Assembly (NCBI GenBank): GCA_029068395.1
Contig: JAIECQ010000164.1
Span: 1 to 37,537 of the forward strand
DNA from: Rikenellaceae bacterium
Lineage (GTDB): Bacteria; Bacteroidota; Bacteroidia; Bacteroidales; Rikenellaceae
DNA: 37,537 nucleotides
Reading direction: 5' to 3'
The notes beneath the pieces are model-generated. The model worked only from the letters and a program-made list of their open reading frames with translations, was not told the DNA's origin and did no database searches. A program made the translations under genes and the position numbers. Shown here piece by piece: positions 8,315 through 15,069 of the stretch (positions are counted from its first letter, which is position 1; each line of letters opens with the position of its first letter).

Positions 8315-8510
8315 AAATAAATATCTGAAAGAGGCAGAGCCTCTTGGTTGGTGTCTTGCTGTTGTATCGGGCGCGAACATCCCCCATGCCGTGCCCTTGT
8401 CATGTCCCCGAAGATGTTTCCCCGGTTGTTCTCTCTTGTCATGCCCGTGCCCCCCCTGTCATGCCCCCTGCCTGTAGCGGGTTGCCGCCATGGCTTTGCG
8501 GCCCTGTGGG
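8315..8510 (-). other. 196-bp thiE-thiG intercistronic region with hairpin and repeats
   Basis: On the minus strand the gap is G-rich and holds three copies of CATGACA (plus-strand TGTCATG at 8398-8404, 8437-8443 and 8457-8463). It also holds a perfect hairpin, AAGAGGC-TCT-GCCTCTT (8329-8345), which ends 14 bases before the thiG ATG. The hairpin is not followed by a T-run, so it is more likely an RNA-processing or stability element than a terminator. I see no TAnnTTTG promoter box and no TPP riboswitch core in the gap. Confidence 0.5.
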
Positions 8511-9149
8511 CTATTCAAACAGCCCTGTCAGCTCTACAAACCGGCGGGTCGCCGCGCATGGGTCGTCGGCATGCGATATGGCTCCGCCTATGGCAATGCC
8601 GTGCACTCCTGTGCGGGCAATGGCGGCCACGTCGTCGGGTGTTATGCCTCCTATGGCCACCACGGGAGGGGCATTCTTCACCGCCGACATAATACGCGCA
8701 TATCCCTCTATGCCCAATATGGGGGCGAGCGCCTTTTTGGTGGCGGTGTGGCGCATCGGCCCCAGCCCTATATAGTCGGCTCCCGCCTCCATGGCCGCCT
8801 TGATATCCTCTTCGGTGTTGGCGGTGACACCTATTATGGCATCGCCCAGCATGTGGCGGGCCTCCCCGGGAGGCATGTCGCCACGGCCTAAGTGTACCCC
8901 GTCGGCCTTTACGCGGGCGGCCACCTCCACGCGGTCGTCTATTATGAGCACCCCGCCGCAGGCATGCACCGGCAGCAGCAGCATCCTGGCCGTCTGCTCA
9001 ACCATGCTGTCGTCGTGCTCTTTCATGCGCAACTGCACCCACCGTCCGCCGCCGCTCAGGTATAGAGCCACCTCTGAGGCGATATCTTGGGGCGTCGCTC
9101 CGGTGGTTATATATTGCAGACGGGCTATCTTGTCTCTGTCTGTTGCCAT
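8511..9149 (-). CDS. thiE: thiamin phosphate synthase ThiE
   Basis: A 212-residue TIM-barrel enzyme that couples HMP-pyrophosphate with thiazole phosphate to give thiamin phosphate. Diagnostic segments are present in order: WVQLRMKE (substrate pyrophosphate), DDRVEVAARVKADGVHLGRGD (metal and pyrophosphate site), IGVTANTEEDI, YIGLGPMRHTATKK (the T-x-T-K loop) and VVAIGGI with GIAIGGAI at the phosphate site. It starts inside the end of the TenI-like gene upstream, overlapping it by 25 bp, which suggests coupled translation. It is the catalytically complete member of the two ThiE-like proteins in the operon. Confidence 0.93.
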   Translation of the reverse strand: MATDRDKIARLQYITTGATPQDIASEVALYLSGGGRWVQLRMKEHDDSMVEQTARMLLLPVHACGGVLIIDDRVEVAARVKADGVHLGRGDMPPGEARHMLGDAIIGVTANTEEDIKAAMEAGADYIGLGPMRHTATKKALAPILGIEGYARIMSAVKNAPPVVAIGGITPDDVAAIARTGVHGIAIGGAISHADDPCAATRRFVELTGLFE

Positions 9150-9751
9150 TTGTCTCTCATTTTAATGATGTTGTCCAAGGTAGACTCAGGGTCTATCTCT
9201 CCGTCTCTTACCACCCATGCCGACCCTATCATGGCCGCCCCGCCAAAGCCGGCCTCTCTGCATATTGTTATGTTTTCACCTGTTACGCCCCCCAAGGCGA
9301 CCACCTTTTGCCTCATGCCTGTGGGCAGTGAGCGCAAGAATGCGCGCAGCCTGTCGAGGTCGAATGCAGAGGCATACCCCGGCTTTGATATGCTGTCAAA
9401 TACGGGACTTAGAAAGATGTAGTCGGCCTTGCCCTCGTACAGAGCCGTTGCCGCCTCGTCCGTTGAGTGGCACGACAGGCTCAGCCGTCCGTGGCATGGC
9501 TCGTTGCGCTCGGCAAAACGTCTGTGGGTGCCTCCCATGCGGTGATGAAAGGCCGTCTGCGCGTTGTGATGCACCGAAAAGCGCATCAACATGCCGGGGT
9601 CGTTGCCGCACACCCTTCTGACGGTGTCGGCCAGAGCCTCAATCCCGTTGTGGCGCCTCAGGTGTATGGTGACGCCCTCTTGCGCGGCAATAAGAGCCAG
9701 CGCCTCATCTTCGCGCGGCAAAGAGTGGGGCAGGGTGATGACGACTATCAT
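9125..9751 (-). CDS. ThiE/TenI-like protein, divergent
   Basis: A 208-residue protein of the thiamin phosphate synthase/TenI fold. The barrel is recognisable from IHLRRHN near the start, YIFLSPVFDSISKPGY in the middle and KVVALGGVTGEN with AAMIGSAWV near the end. The ThiE metal-site segment (DGVHLGxxD) is replaced by GGTHRRFAERNE, and the T-x-T-K loop by SISKPGY, so it is unlikely to be a second true ThiE. In Bacillus the TenI protein is a thiazole tautomerase acting just after ThiG, and a similar role here is plausible but unproven. It begins 1 bp after the thiS stop and overlaps thiE by 25 bp. In Bacteroides thi operons a TenI-type gene is usually last; here it is second. Confidence 0.8.
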   Translation of the reverse strand: MIVVITLPHSLPREDEALALIAAQEGVTIHLRRHNGIEALADTVRRVCGNDPGMLMRFSVHHNAQTAFHHRMGGTHRRFAERNEPCHGRLSLSCHSTDEAATALYEGKADYIFLSPVFDSISKPGYASAFDLDRLRAFLRSLPTGMRQKVVALGGVTGENITICREAGFGGAAMIGSAWVVRDGEIDPESTLDNIIKMRDKWQQTETR

Positions 9752-9752
9752 G

Positions 9753-9950
9753 TCAGCCTCCCTGTGTGGCCCTTATTATGGTTATGTTGTCGTTCTGACT
9801 CAGTAGGTGGTCGCCCCACGCCGCCGCCGGCACTATCTTGGTGCCCGCCGCCACCGCAATGCCCTCTGCCGACACGCCAAGATGCGCAAGAAGCTCTGCC
9901 ACAGTGGCGCCGTCGAAAACTACCTCTTCGTTGTTTACGATGATTTTCAT
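9753..9950 (-). CDS. thiS: sulfur carrier protein ThiS
   Basis: A 65-residue ubiquitin-like protein ending in Gly-Gly (IIRATQGG). Its C-terminus is adenylated by ThiF and converted to a thiocarboxylate that donates sulfur to ThiG. The start MKIIVNNEEVVF at ATG 9950 is the usual first beta strand; an ATG three codons upstream is possible, and the longer upstream frame is not supported. It is the first gene of the operon, and the TenI-like gene follows after 1 bp. The promoter box at 9974-9981 leaves only about 17 nt of leader, too little for a riboswitch. Confidence 0.92.
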   Translation of the reverse strand: MKIIVNNEEVVFDGATVAELLAHLGVSAEGIAVAAGTKIVPAAAWGDHLLSQNDNITIIRATQGG

Positions 9951-9973
9951 CTGAAGCATGTTTTTGTTCTCCG

Positions 9974-9981
9974 CAAAAGTA
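9974..9981 (-). promoter_or_regulatory. -7 promoter box of the thiamin operon
   Basis: TACTTTTG on the minus strand matches TAnnTTTG. No good TTTG is found about 20 bp upstream, so the -33 element is weak. Transcription would begin near 9967, about 17 nt before the thiS ATG. Confidence 0.5.
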
Positions 9982-10208
9982 ACAAAAAAAACGGTTGGGT
10001 GTCTTTGTCGCGGCGCATTAGTTTGAATGGCATCGTCACTTATGCGCAGGCGTGCCATGACCGCTTGTTATCGGTAGTGTTTTTGCAGTCTCTGTGGCGC
10101 AGCCTGACAAGCCTTGATGCAGCCTCTTCAGCCTGTTTTACCCATGCGGAAAGCGTGAGGATGAAATTTTTATTGAGTATAAAATGGAAAAAGAAGCGAC
10201 CTTTTTTG

Positions 10209-10216
10209 TACCTTTG
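10209..10216 (+). promoter_or_regulatory. -7 promoter box for the GH2-plsC genes
   Basis: TACCTTTG matches TAnnTTTG exactly and lies 49 bases before the GH2 ATG. The -33 position is poor. The interval 9982-10208 between the two divergent boxes shows nothing else that I recognise. Confidence 0.5.
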
Positions 10217-10265
10217 CAAGGAACGCGCGGAATGCCCCTCGCGATAAAAAACCAGTCAACATCTT

Positions 10266-12293
10266 ATGATTGAGAAGATAATAAAAGGCGTGCTGACGCT
10301 TTCATTGCTCTTTTCGTGCGCCGCTGCCCACGCCCAGAGAGACACCAGCGACATGCGCAACCTGTCGCTGCCCTCAAGGTCACGTCTTGCCTCGCGTGCC
10401 AAGTTCATGACCTATCCCAAGGCTCCTGCCGACACCGCTTCGTTCGCCTCGTCGGTCTATCATGCCTCTTTAGACGGAGAGTGGCGCTTCAGATACTTCC
10501 CTAACGGCAGACCTGTCAAGGGGTACAACACTGTCGGATTTGACGACTCGGGCTGGAGCACCCTTTCGGTGCCATGCAGTTGGGAGGACGCCGGTATTGT
10601 CAAGGCCTCTGACGTCTCGTCGCCCTATCCCTTTGTCAGAAAGGGCGATAAGGCCCGTCTGCCCAAAGTGCTGCCTGTTGGCGTCTATCGCTCTACGTTC
10701 GTTGTGCCGTTCGACTGGAACCATCGTCAGAAGCTCCTTAACATAGGACGCTTCGGCGGCGCCGTGACGGTGTGGATCAACGGGCACAAAGCCGGTTATG
10801 CCGAGGGCGGCTCTGTAGGTGCCGAGTTTGACATAACCAACCTCTGTGTAGAGGATGTTAACACCATAGTGATAGAAAACCACCTCTATGCCAAAGGTTC
10901 GTTGCTCGAAGGGTCGCGCACACGTCGTCCCGACGGTCTTGCCGGAGGCGTCTATATAATATGTCAGCCCAAGGTGCGCGTAAGCGACATTATCACCGAG
11001 TCTACCCTCGACCCCACCTGCACTGACGGACTGTTGCACATAGGCGTGGTTGTCAAGTCGCACTACCTCAATCCTAAGGAGCTTAAGGTCTATTACGAGT
11101 GCTACGACGCCCAGGGCCGCTCTATAGGTCGCGAAAGCAAATACACCAACTTGCAGATGCGTCTGCAAGACACCGTGCACTTTCTCTTGCCTATAAAAGA
11201 GGTGTGCAAGTGGAGCGATGAAGACCCCTACCTTTACACCGTCAAGATAAAGACCCAGCGTCCCGACGGCCGTTACTCCGAATACCTCACGGTGCCCGTG
11301 GGCTTCAGGACGGTGGACGTAAGAAGGTCAGAGCTTCTTGTAAACGGCCGTCCGGTCGAAATAAGGGGCGTTGTAATGCGTGACGGCGGCGTGTGTCTCG
11401 ACACCTTGAACAACAGGTTGCTTAGACTTAAGAAGATAGGCGTCAATGCCATACTCACCCAGCCCATGATGCCCGAGTTTTACAGCCTGTGCGACAGATA
11501 TGGCTTCTATGTCTTCGATCAGGCACCGGTGGAGTCTACCGGTGCCGGCGAGAGCCTCACCAAGGGACGCTCGTTGGGCAACGACCCCGCATGGGTCAGC
11601 TCGTTTGTAGAGCGTGCCGAAAACATGATGCAGCGCGACAAGCTCCACCCGTCGGTGGTGGCATGGTCGCTCGGTTACCGCTCGGGCAACGGTTACAACA
11701 TGTACAAGTCTTACCTTAACCTCAAAGCCAAAGACCGCACCCGCCCGGTATGCTACGGCGGCGCGGGGTTAGAGTGGAACACCGACCTTTACTGCCCCGT
11801 CAACCCCGACCTCGACAAGCTCGGAGGGTGGGGCAATGTGGGCGATGTGCCGTGCGTGATAGAAGAGTATAGGGCCGACATTCCCACCTTCGACCGCGTG
11901 TGGGACATCGTCAGGCGTTCCGGCTCGAAGGTGCAGGGGGGCTTTATGTTCGACTTCGAGGCCCTCGACAGCAACAAGCAGCTCAAAGGAGCCGTCTTTA
12001 TGCGTTTTACTCCCGTGACTCTCAGCCTCGGGCCCGACGAGACGGTGGTGGTGACCAACAGGTGCAAGTTCTTGAATCTTGATAGGTTCCATGTCAAATG
12101 GCGTCTGACTACCGAGGGAGGCAAAAAGATATCTGAGGGCGATTTAAATGAGTCGGTGGCTCCCGGAGAGAGCGCCGAGATACGTCTGGTCAAAGAGAAA
12201 CGCTCCCTGCCTAACCAGAAGCTGATATTCATGATGACATTGCAGAAGAAAGACGGCCTGGAGACGGTAACACGCATAACTATGGAGTTTTAG
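10266..12293 (+). CDS. secreted GH2 (LacZ-like) protein, catalytic residues degenerate
   Basis: A 675-residue protein with a cleavable signal peptide (hydrophobic run LTLSLLFSCAAAHA, cut before Gln24), so it is periplasmic or exported. The order follows beta-galactosidase: a sugar-binding jelly-roll domain (SLDGEWRF to about residue 225), an Ig-like domain, a TIM barrel (about 355-580) and a short C-terminal beta domain. It lacks the large last domain of LacZ (1,024 aa). The active site is damaged. Where LacZ-type enzymes read WSLGNESG, this reads WSLGYRSG, so the Asn and acid/base Glu are Tyr471 and Arg472. The histidine-bearing RGVNRHE and RCSHYP segments are RGVVMRDGG and ILTQPMM. The loop after QGGFMFDF is deleted. 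A glutamate at the nucleophile position (Glu534) remains. I infer a non-catalytic binding or scaffold protein. It is followed after 3 bp by plsC. Confidence 0.85.
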   Translation: MIEKIIKGVLTLSLLFSCAAAHAQRDTSDMRNLSLPSRSRLASRAKFMTYPKAPADTASFASSVYHASLDGEWRFRYFPNGRPVKGYNTVGFDDSGWSTLSVPCSWEDAGIVKASDVSSPYPFVRKGDKARLPKVLPVGVYRSTFVVPFDWNHRQKLLNIGRFGGAVTVWINGHKAGYAEGGSVGAEFDITNLCVEDVNTIVIENHLYAKGSLLEGSRTRRPDGLAGGVYIICQPKVRVSDIITESTLDPTCTDGLLHIGVVVKSHYLNPKELKVYYECYDAQGRSIGRESKYTNLQMRLQDTVHFLLPIKEVCKWSDEDPYLYTVKIKTQRPDGRYSEYLTVPVGFRTVDVRRSELLVNGRPVEIRGVVMRDGGVCLDTLNNRLLRLKKIGVNAILTQPMMPEFYSLCDRYGFYVFDQAPVESTGAGESLTKGRSLGNDPAWVSSFVERAENMMQRDKLHPSVVAWSLGYRSGNGYNMYKSYLNLKAKDRTRPVCYGGAGLEWNTDLYCPVNPDLDKLGGWGNVGDVPCVIEEYRADIPTFDRVWDIVRRSGSKVQGGFMFDFEALDSNKQLKGAVFMRFTPVTLSLGPDETVVVTNRCKFLNLDRFHVKWRLTTEGGKKISEGDLNESVAPGESAEIRLVKEKRSLPNQKLIFMMTLQKKDGLETVTRITMEF

Positions 12294-12296
12294 CGC

Positions 12297-13037
12297 ATGA
12301 AGATAATACTGTTTCTGATATATCTGGTGCCGCTGTTGGTCGTAGAGCTTGCGATAATAGCCTTGACGTGCCTCTTGACCTTCGCTTTCGACCGCGACCG
12401 GAGGATTGTTCACGGCATATCGCACATCATGTCGGGCACCATAACATACCTGTCGGTGCTCTGGCGCATGAAAACCTGCGGCATGGATAATATCGGGCGC
12501 GGCAAGAGCTATGTGGTGACCGTCAACCACCACTCCATGATAGACATACCCGTCTGCTACTCGCTGCCCCTCTTCTTCAAGTGGGTCTCCAAGCGCGAGG
12601 TGCTTAAGATGCCTCTCTTCGGCTGGGTGCTCAGGCTTCGCGGCGACATAGCCATAGAGCGCGGAGGGGTGGCCAGCACCATGAATCTGTTCAAGCGCAC
12701 CAGAGAGCTGACCTCACGCGGCTGTTCCGTGATCATATTCCCCGAGGGCACCCGCAGCAAGAGCGGAGCTATGGGGCGCTTCAAAGACGGCGCTTTCATC
12801 ATGGCCAAAGACAATGATGTCGAGATACTACCCGTGGTTATAAATTACACCATGCGTGGCCGCCGCCTCTTTGGCAAGACGGTCAATATACCGTGCCGCA
12901 TAGAGCTTAAGGCGCTCAGGCCTGTCGACATAGAGACGGTGCGACAGAAGAGCGCGGGAGAGCTTCGCGACATGGTGCGCGATATTATGGTGGCCGAGCA
13001 TAAGGCGTCACACCCTGAGCTTTATGCGCAGCAGTAG
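12297..13037 (+). CDS. plsC: 1-acyl-sn-glycerol-3-phosphate acyltransferase (PlsC family)
   Basis: A 246-residue membrane-bound acyltransferase, predicted to acylate lysophosphatidic acid in phospholipid synthesis at the inner face of the cytoplasmic membrane. The N-terminus is a long hydrophobic segment (ILFLIYLVPLLVVELAIIAL, about residues 3-22). The HX4D catalytic motif is in VNHHSMIDIP, the glycerol-phosphate motif FPEGTRS is intact, and GDIAIERGG supplies the third block. The ATG lies 3 bp after the GH2 stop, so the two are almost certainly on one mRNA. Some family members acylate other lipids such as ornithine or glycine lipids, which I cannot exclude. The 96 bp after it contain no clear terminator, and parE may be partly co-transcribed. 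Confidence 0.9.
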   Translation: MKIILFLIYLVPLLVVELAIIALTCLLTFAFDRDRRIVHGISHIMSGTITYLSVLWRMKTCGMDNIGRGKSYVVTVNHHSMIDIPVCYSLPLFFKWVSKREVLKMPLFGWVLRLRGDIAIERGGVASTMNLFKRTRELTSRGCSVIIFPEGTRSKSGAMGRFKDGAFIMAKDNDVEILPVVINYTMRGRRLFGKTVNIPCRIELKALRPVDIETVRQKSAGELRDMVRDIMVAEHKASHPELYAQQ

Positions 13038-13133
13038 GCCTTAAGCATGCCTTGCCGGAGGGCGAAAGCCGAAACGGACACCCGTCGCGGTTGGGTACGA
13101 TGATTTTTTTGAGAATAAGATTTAACTGAACAG

Positions 13134-14981
13134 ATGGCAGAGACAATAAGTTATACCGAGGACAACATACGCACCCTCGACTGGAAAGAGCACATAAGGC
13201 TTCGTCCGGGCATGTACATAGGCAAGCTGGGCGACGGCACCTCTCCCGACGACGGCATATACATATTGATAAAGGAGGTCGTTGACAACTCCATCGACGA
13301 GTATGCCATGGGCAACGGCAAAAGCATCGACATTGCCATAGAAGACAAGACCGTCACCATCCGCGACTTCGGCCGCGGCATACCCTTGGGCAGCCTTGAG
13401 GCGGCGGCCTCTCGCATGAACACGGGCGGTAAGTACGACTCCAAGGCCTTCAAGAAGTCGGTGGGTCTCAACGGTGTGGGCATCAAGGCGGTCAACGCCC
13501 TCTCGTCACGCTTTGTCATCACCAGTGTGCGCGACGGCAAGAGCCGCACCATAGAGTTCTCGGCCGGCAATATCGTCTCTGACAGCGAGGCTGACACCTC
13601 TGAGAAAAACGGTACGCGAGTGTCGTTCACGGCCGACGATAGCGTCTTCGGCTCTTACGACTATAACCTGGAGTATATCGAGACCATGGTGAAAAATTAC
13701 ACCTATCTCAACTCCGGGCTTACCATACGCCTTAACGGCACCCCCTACCTCTCTAAAGAGGGCCTGCTCGACCTTCTCAACGACACCCTCTCGGAAGAGC
13801 CGGTCTATAAGCCCATCCACCTCAAGGGCGACGACATAGAGATAGCCATGACCCACGGCGGCGGTTACGGCGAGACCTATTACTCGTTCGTCAACGGCCA
13901 GCACACCACCCAGGGAGGCACCCATCAGGCCGCCTTCCGCGAGTCGCTGGTCAAGGTGGTGCGCGAGTTTTACCGTAAAGATTTCGATGCGGCCGATATA
14001 CGCATGTCGGTGATAGGGGCCATCAGCATCAAGGTAGAGGAGCCTCTGTTCGAGTCGCAGACCAAGACCAAGCTCGGCTCTAAAGACATGAAGCCGGGCG
14101 GCGATGTGAGCGTACGCCAGTTTGTCGCCGACTTCATGCAGCAGTTAGACAACTATCTGCACAAAAATCCCGACGTTGCCGAGGCGCTTCAACGCAAGAT
14201 ACTCGAGTCAGAGAAAGAGCGCAAGGGCGTTGACGACCTGCGCAAGAAAAAGGGCAAGAATGCCAAGAAAACCAGTCTCAACAACAGCAAGCTGCGTGAT
14301 TGCCGCATACACCTCAACACCAAGAACGAGCGTGCCGAAGAGTCGACCATCTTCATCACCGAGGGCGACTCGGCCAGCGGCTCCATCACCAAGAGCCGCG
14401 ATGTCAACACCCAGGCCGTCTTCTCGCTCAGAGGCAAGCCCCGCAACACCTTCAGCCTCACCAAGAAGGTGATATACGAAAACGAGGAGTTCAACCTTTT
14501 GCAGGCGGCCCTCGATATAGAAGACGACATAGAGGGCCTGCGTTACAACAAGATAGTGATTGCCACCGATGCCGATGTGGACGGCATGCACATAAGGCTG
14601 CTGCTGCTGACCTTCTTCATAAAGTTCTTCCCCGACATCATACGCCGCGGTCACCTTCACATATTGCAGACCCCTCTTTTCCGTGTGCGCAACAAGAAAG
14701 AGACCCGTTATTGTTACTCTGAAGAGGAGAAGCAGGCGGCGGTGACCCAACTCAAAACAGGCGTTGAGATCACCCGCTTCAAAGGTCTTGGCGAGATATC
14801 GCCCGACGAGTTCAAGGAGTTCATAGGTCCCGGCATGAGGCTCGACCGTGTGCGCATGAGCAAGGACGACCCCATAAACGACCTTTTGGAGTTCTATATG
14901 GGCAACAACACCTCCGAGAGGCGCGATTTCATCATAGACAACCTGCGCATGGAGACCGACATGGTCGAAGAGGGAGCCTGA
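13134..14981 (+). CDS. parE: DNA topoisomerase IV subunit B (ParE)
   Basis: The 615-residue ATPase subunit of the type IIA topoisomerase that unlinks daughter chromosomes. The GHKL ATPase domain (about 1-220) shows [16 protein letters not shown] and [14 protein letters not shown]. The transducer domain follows to about residue 390. The TOPRIM domain has TEGDSASGS and [10 protein letters not shown], with the Mg-binding acidic residues intact. The sequence reads as ParE rather than GyrB: length near 615, DVDGMH in place of the GyrB-type DVDGSH, and linkage to a ParC of Bacteroidota type 88 bp downstream. A lysine/arginine-rich linker (about residues 365-385) precedes TOPRIM. No Shine-Dalgarno is seen before the ATG, which is usual for this phylum. 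Confidence 0.93.
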   Translation: MAETISYTEDNIRTLDWKEHIRLRPGMYIGKLGDGTSPDDGIYILIKEVVDNSIDEYAMGNGKSIDIAIEDKTVTIRDFGRGIPLGSLEAAASRMNTGGKYDSKAFKKSVGLNGVGIKAVNALSSRFVITSVRDGKSRTIEFSAGNIVSDSEADTSEKNGTRVSFTADDSVFGSYDYNLEYIETMVKNYTYLNSGLTIRLNGTPYLSKEGLLDLLNDTLSEEPVYKPIHLKGDDIEIAMTHGGGYGETYYSFVNGQHTTQGGTHQAAFRESLVKVVREFYRKDFDAADIRMSVIGAISIKVEEPLFESQTKTKLGSKDMKPGGDVSVRQFVADFMQQLDNYLHKNPDVAEALQRKILESEKERKGVDDLRKKKGKNAKKTSLNNSKLRDCRIHLNTKNERAEESTIFITEGDSASGSITKSRDVNTQAVFSLRGKPRNTFSLTKKVIYENEEFNLLQAALDIEDDIEGLRYNKIVIATDADVDGMHIRLLLLTFFIKFFPDIIRRGHLHILQTPLFRVRNKKETRYCYSEEEKQAAVTQLKTGVEITRFKGLGEISPDEFKEFIGPGMRLDRVRMSKDDPINDLLEFYMGNNTSERRDFIIDNLRMETDMVEEGA

Positions 14982-15069
14982 CCCCCGTCACGGTAAAACG
15001 GGCCATGACATAGCGCCATAGGGCGTCACCCCGCAAGGGAGCGGAGCGAAAAGATAAAAATTACGACAC

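Noticed and set aside
9951-10260. TPP riboswitch upstream of thiS
   Set aside because: I looked for the conserved core (CTGAGA and the later ACCTGATCTGG-type segment) on the minus strand and found nothing. The promoter box leaves too short a leader.
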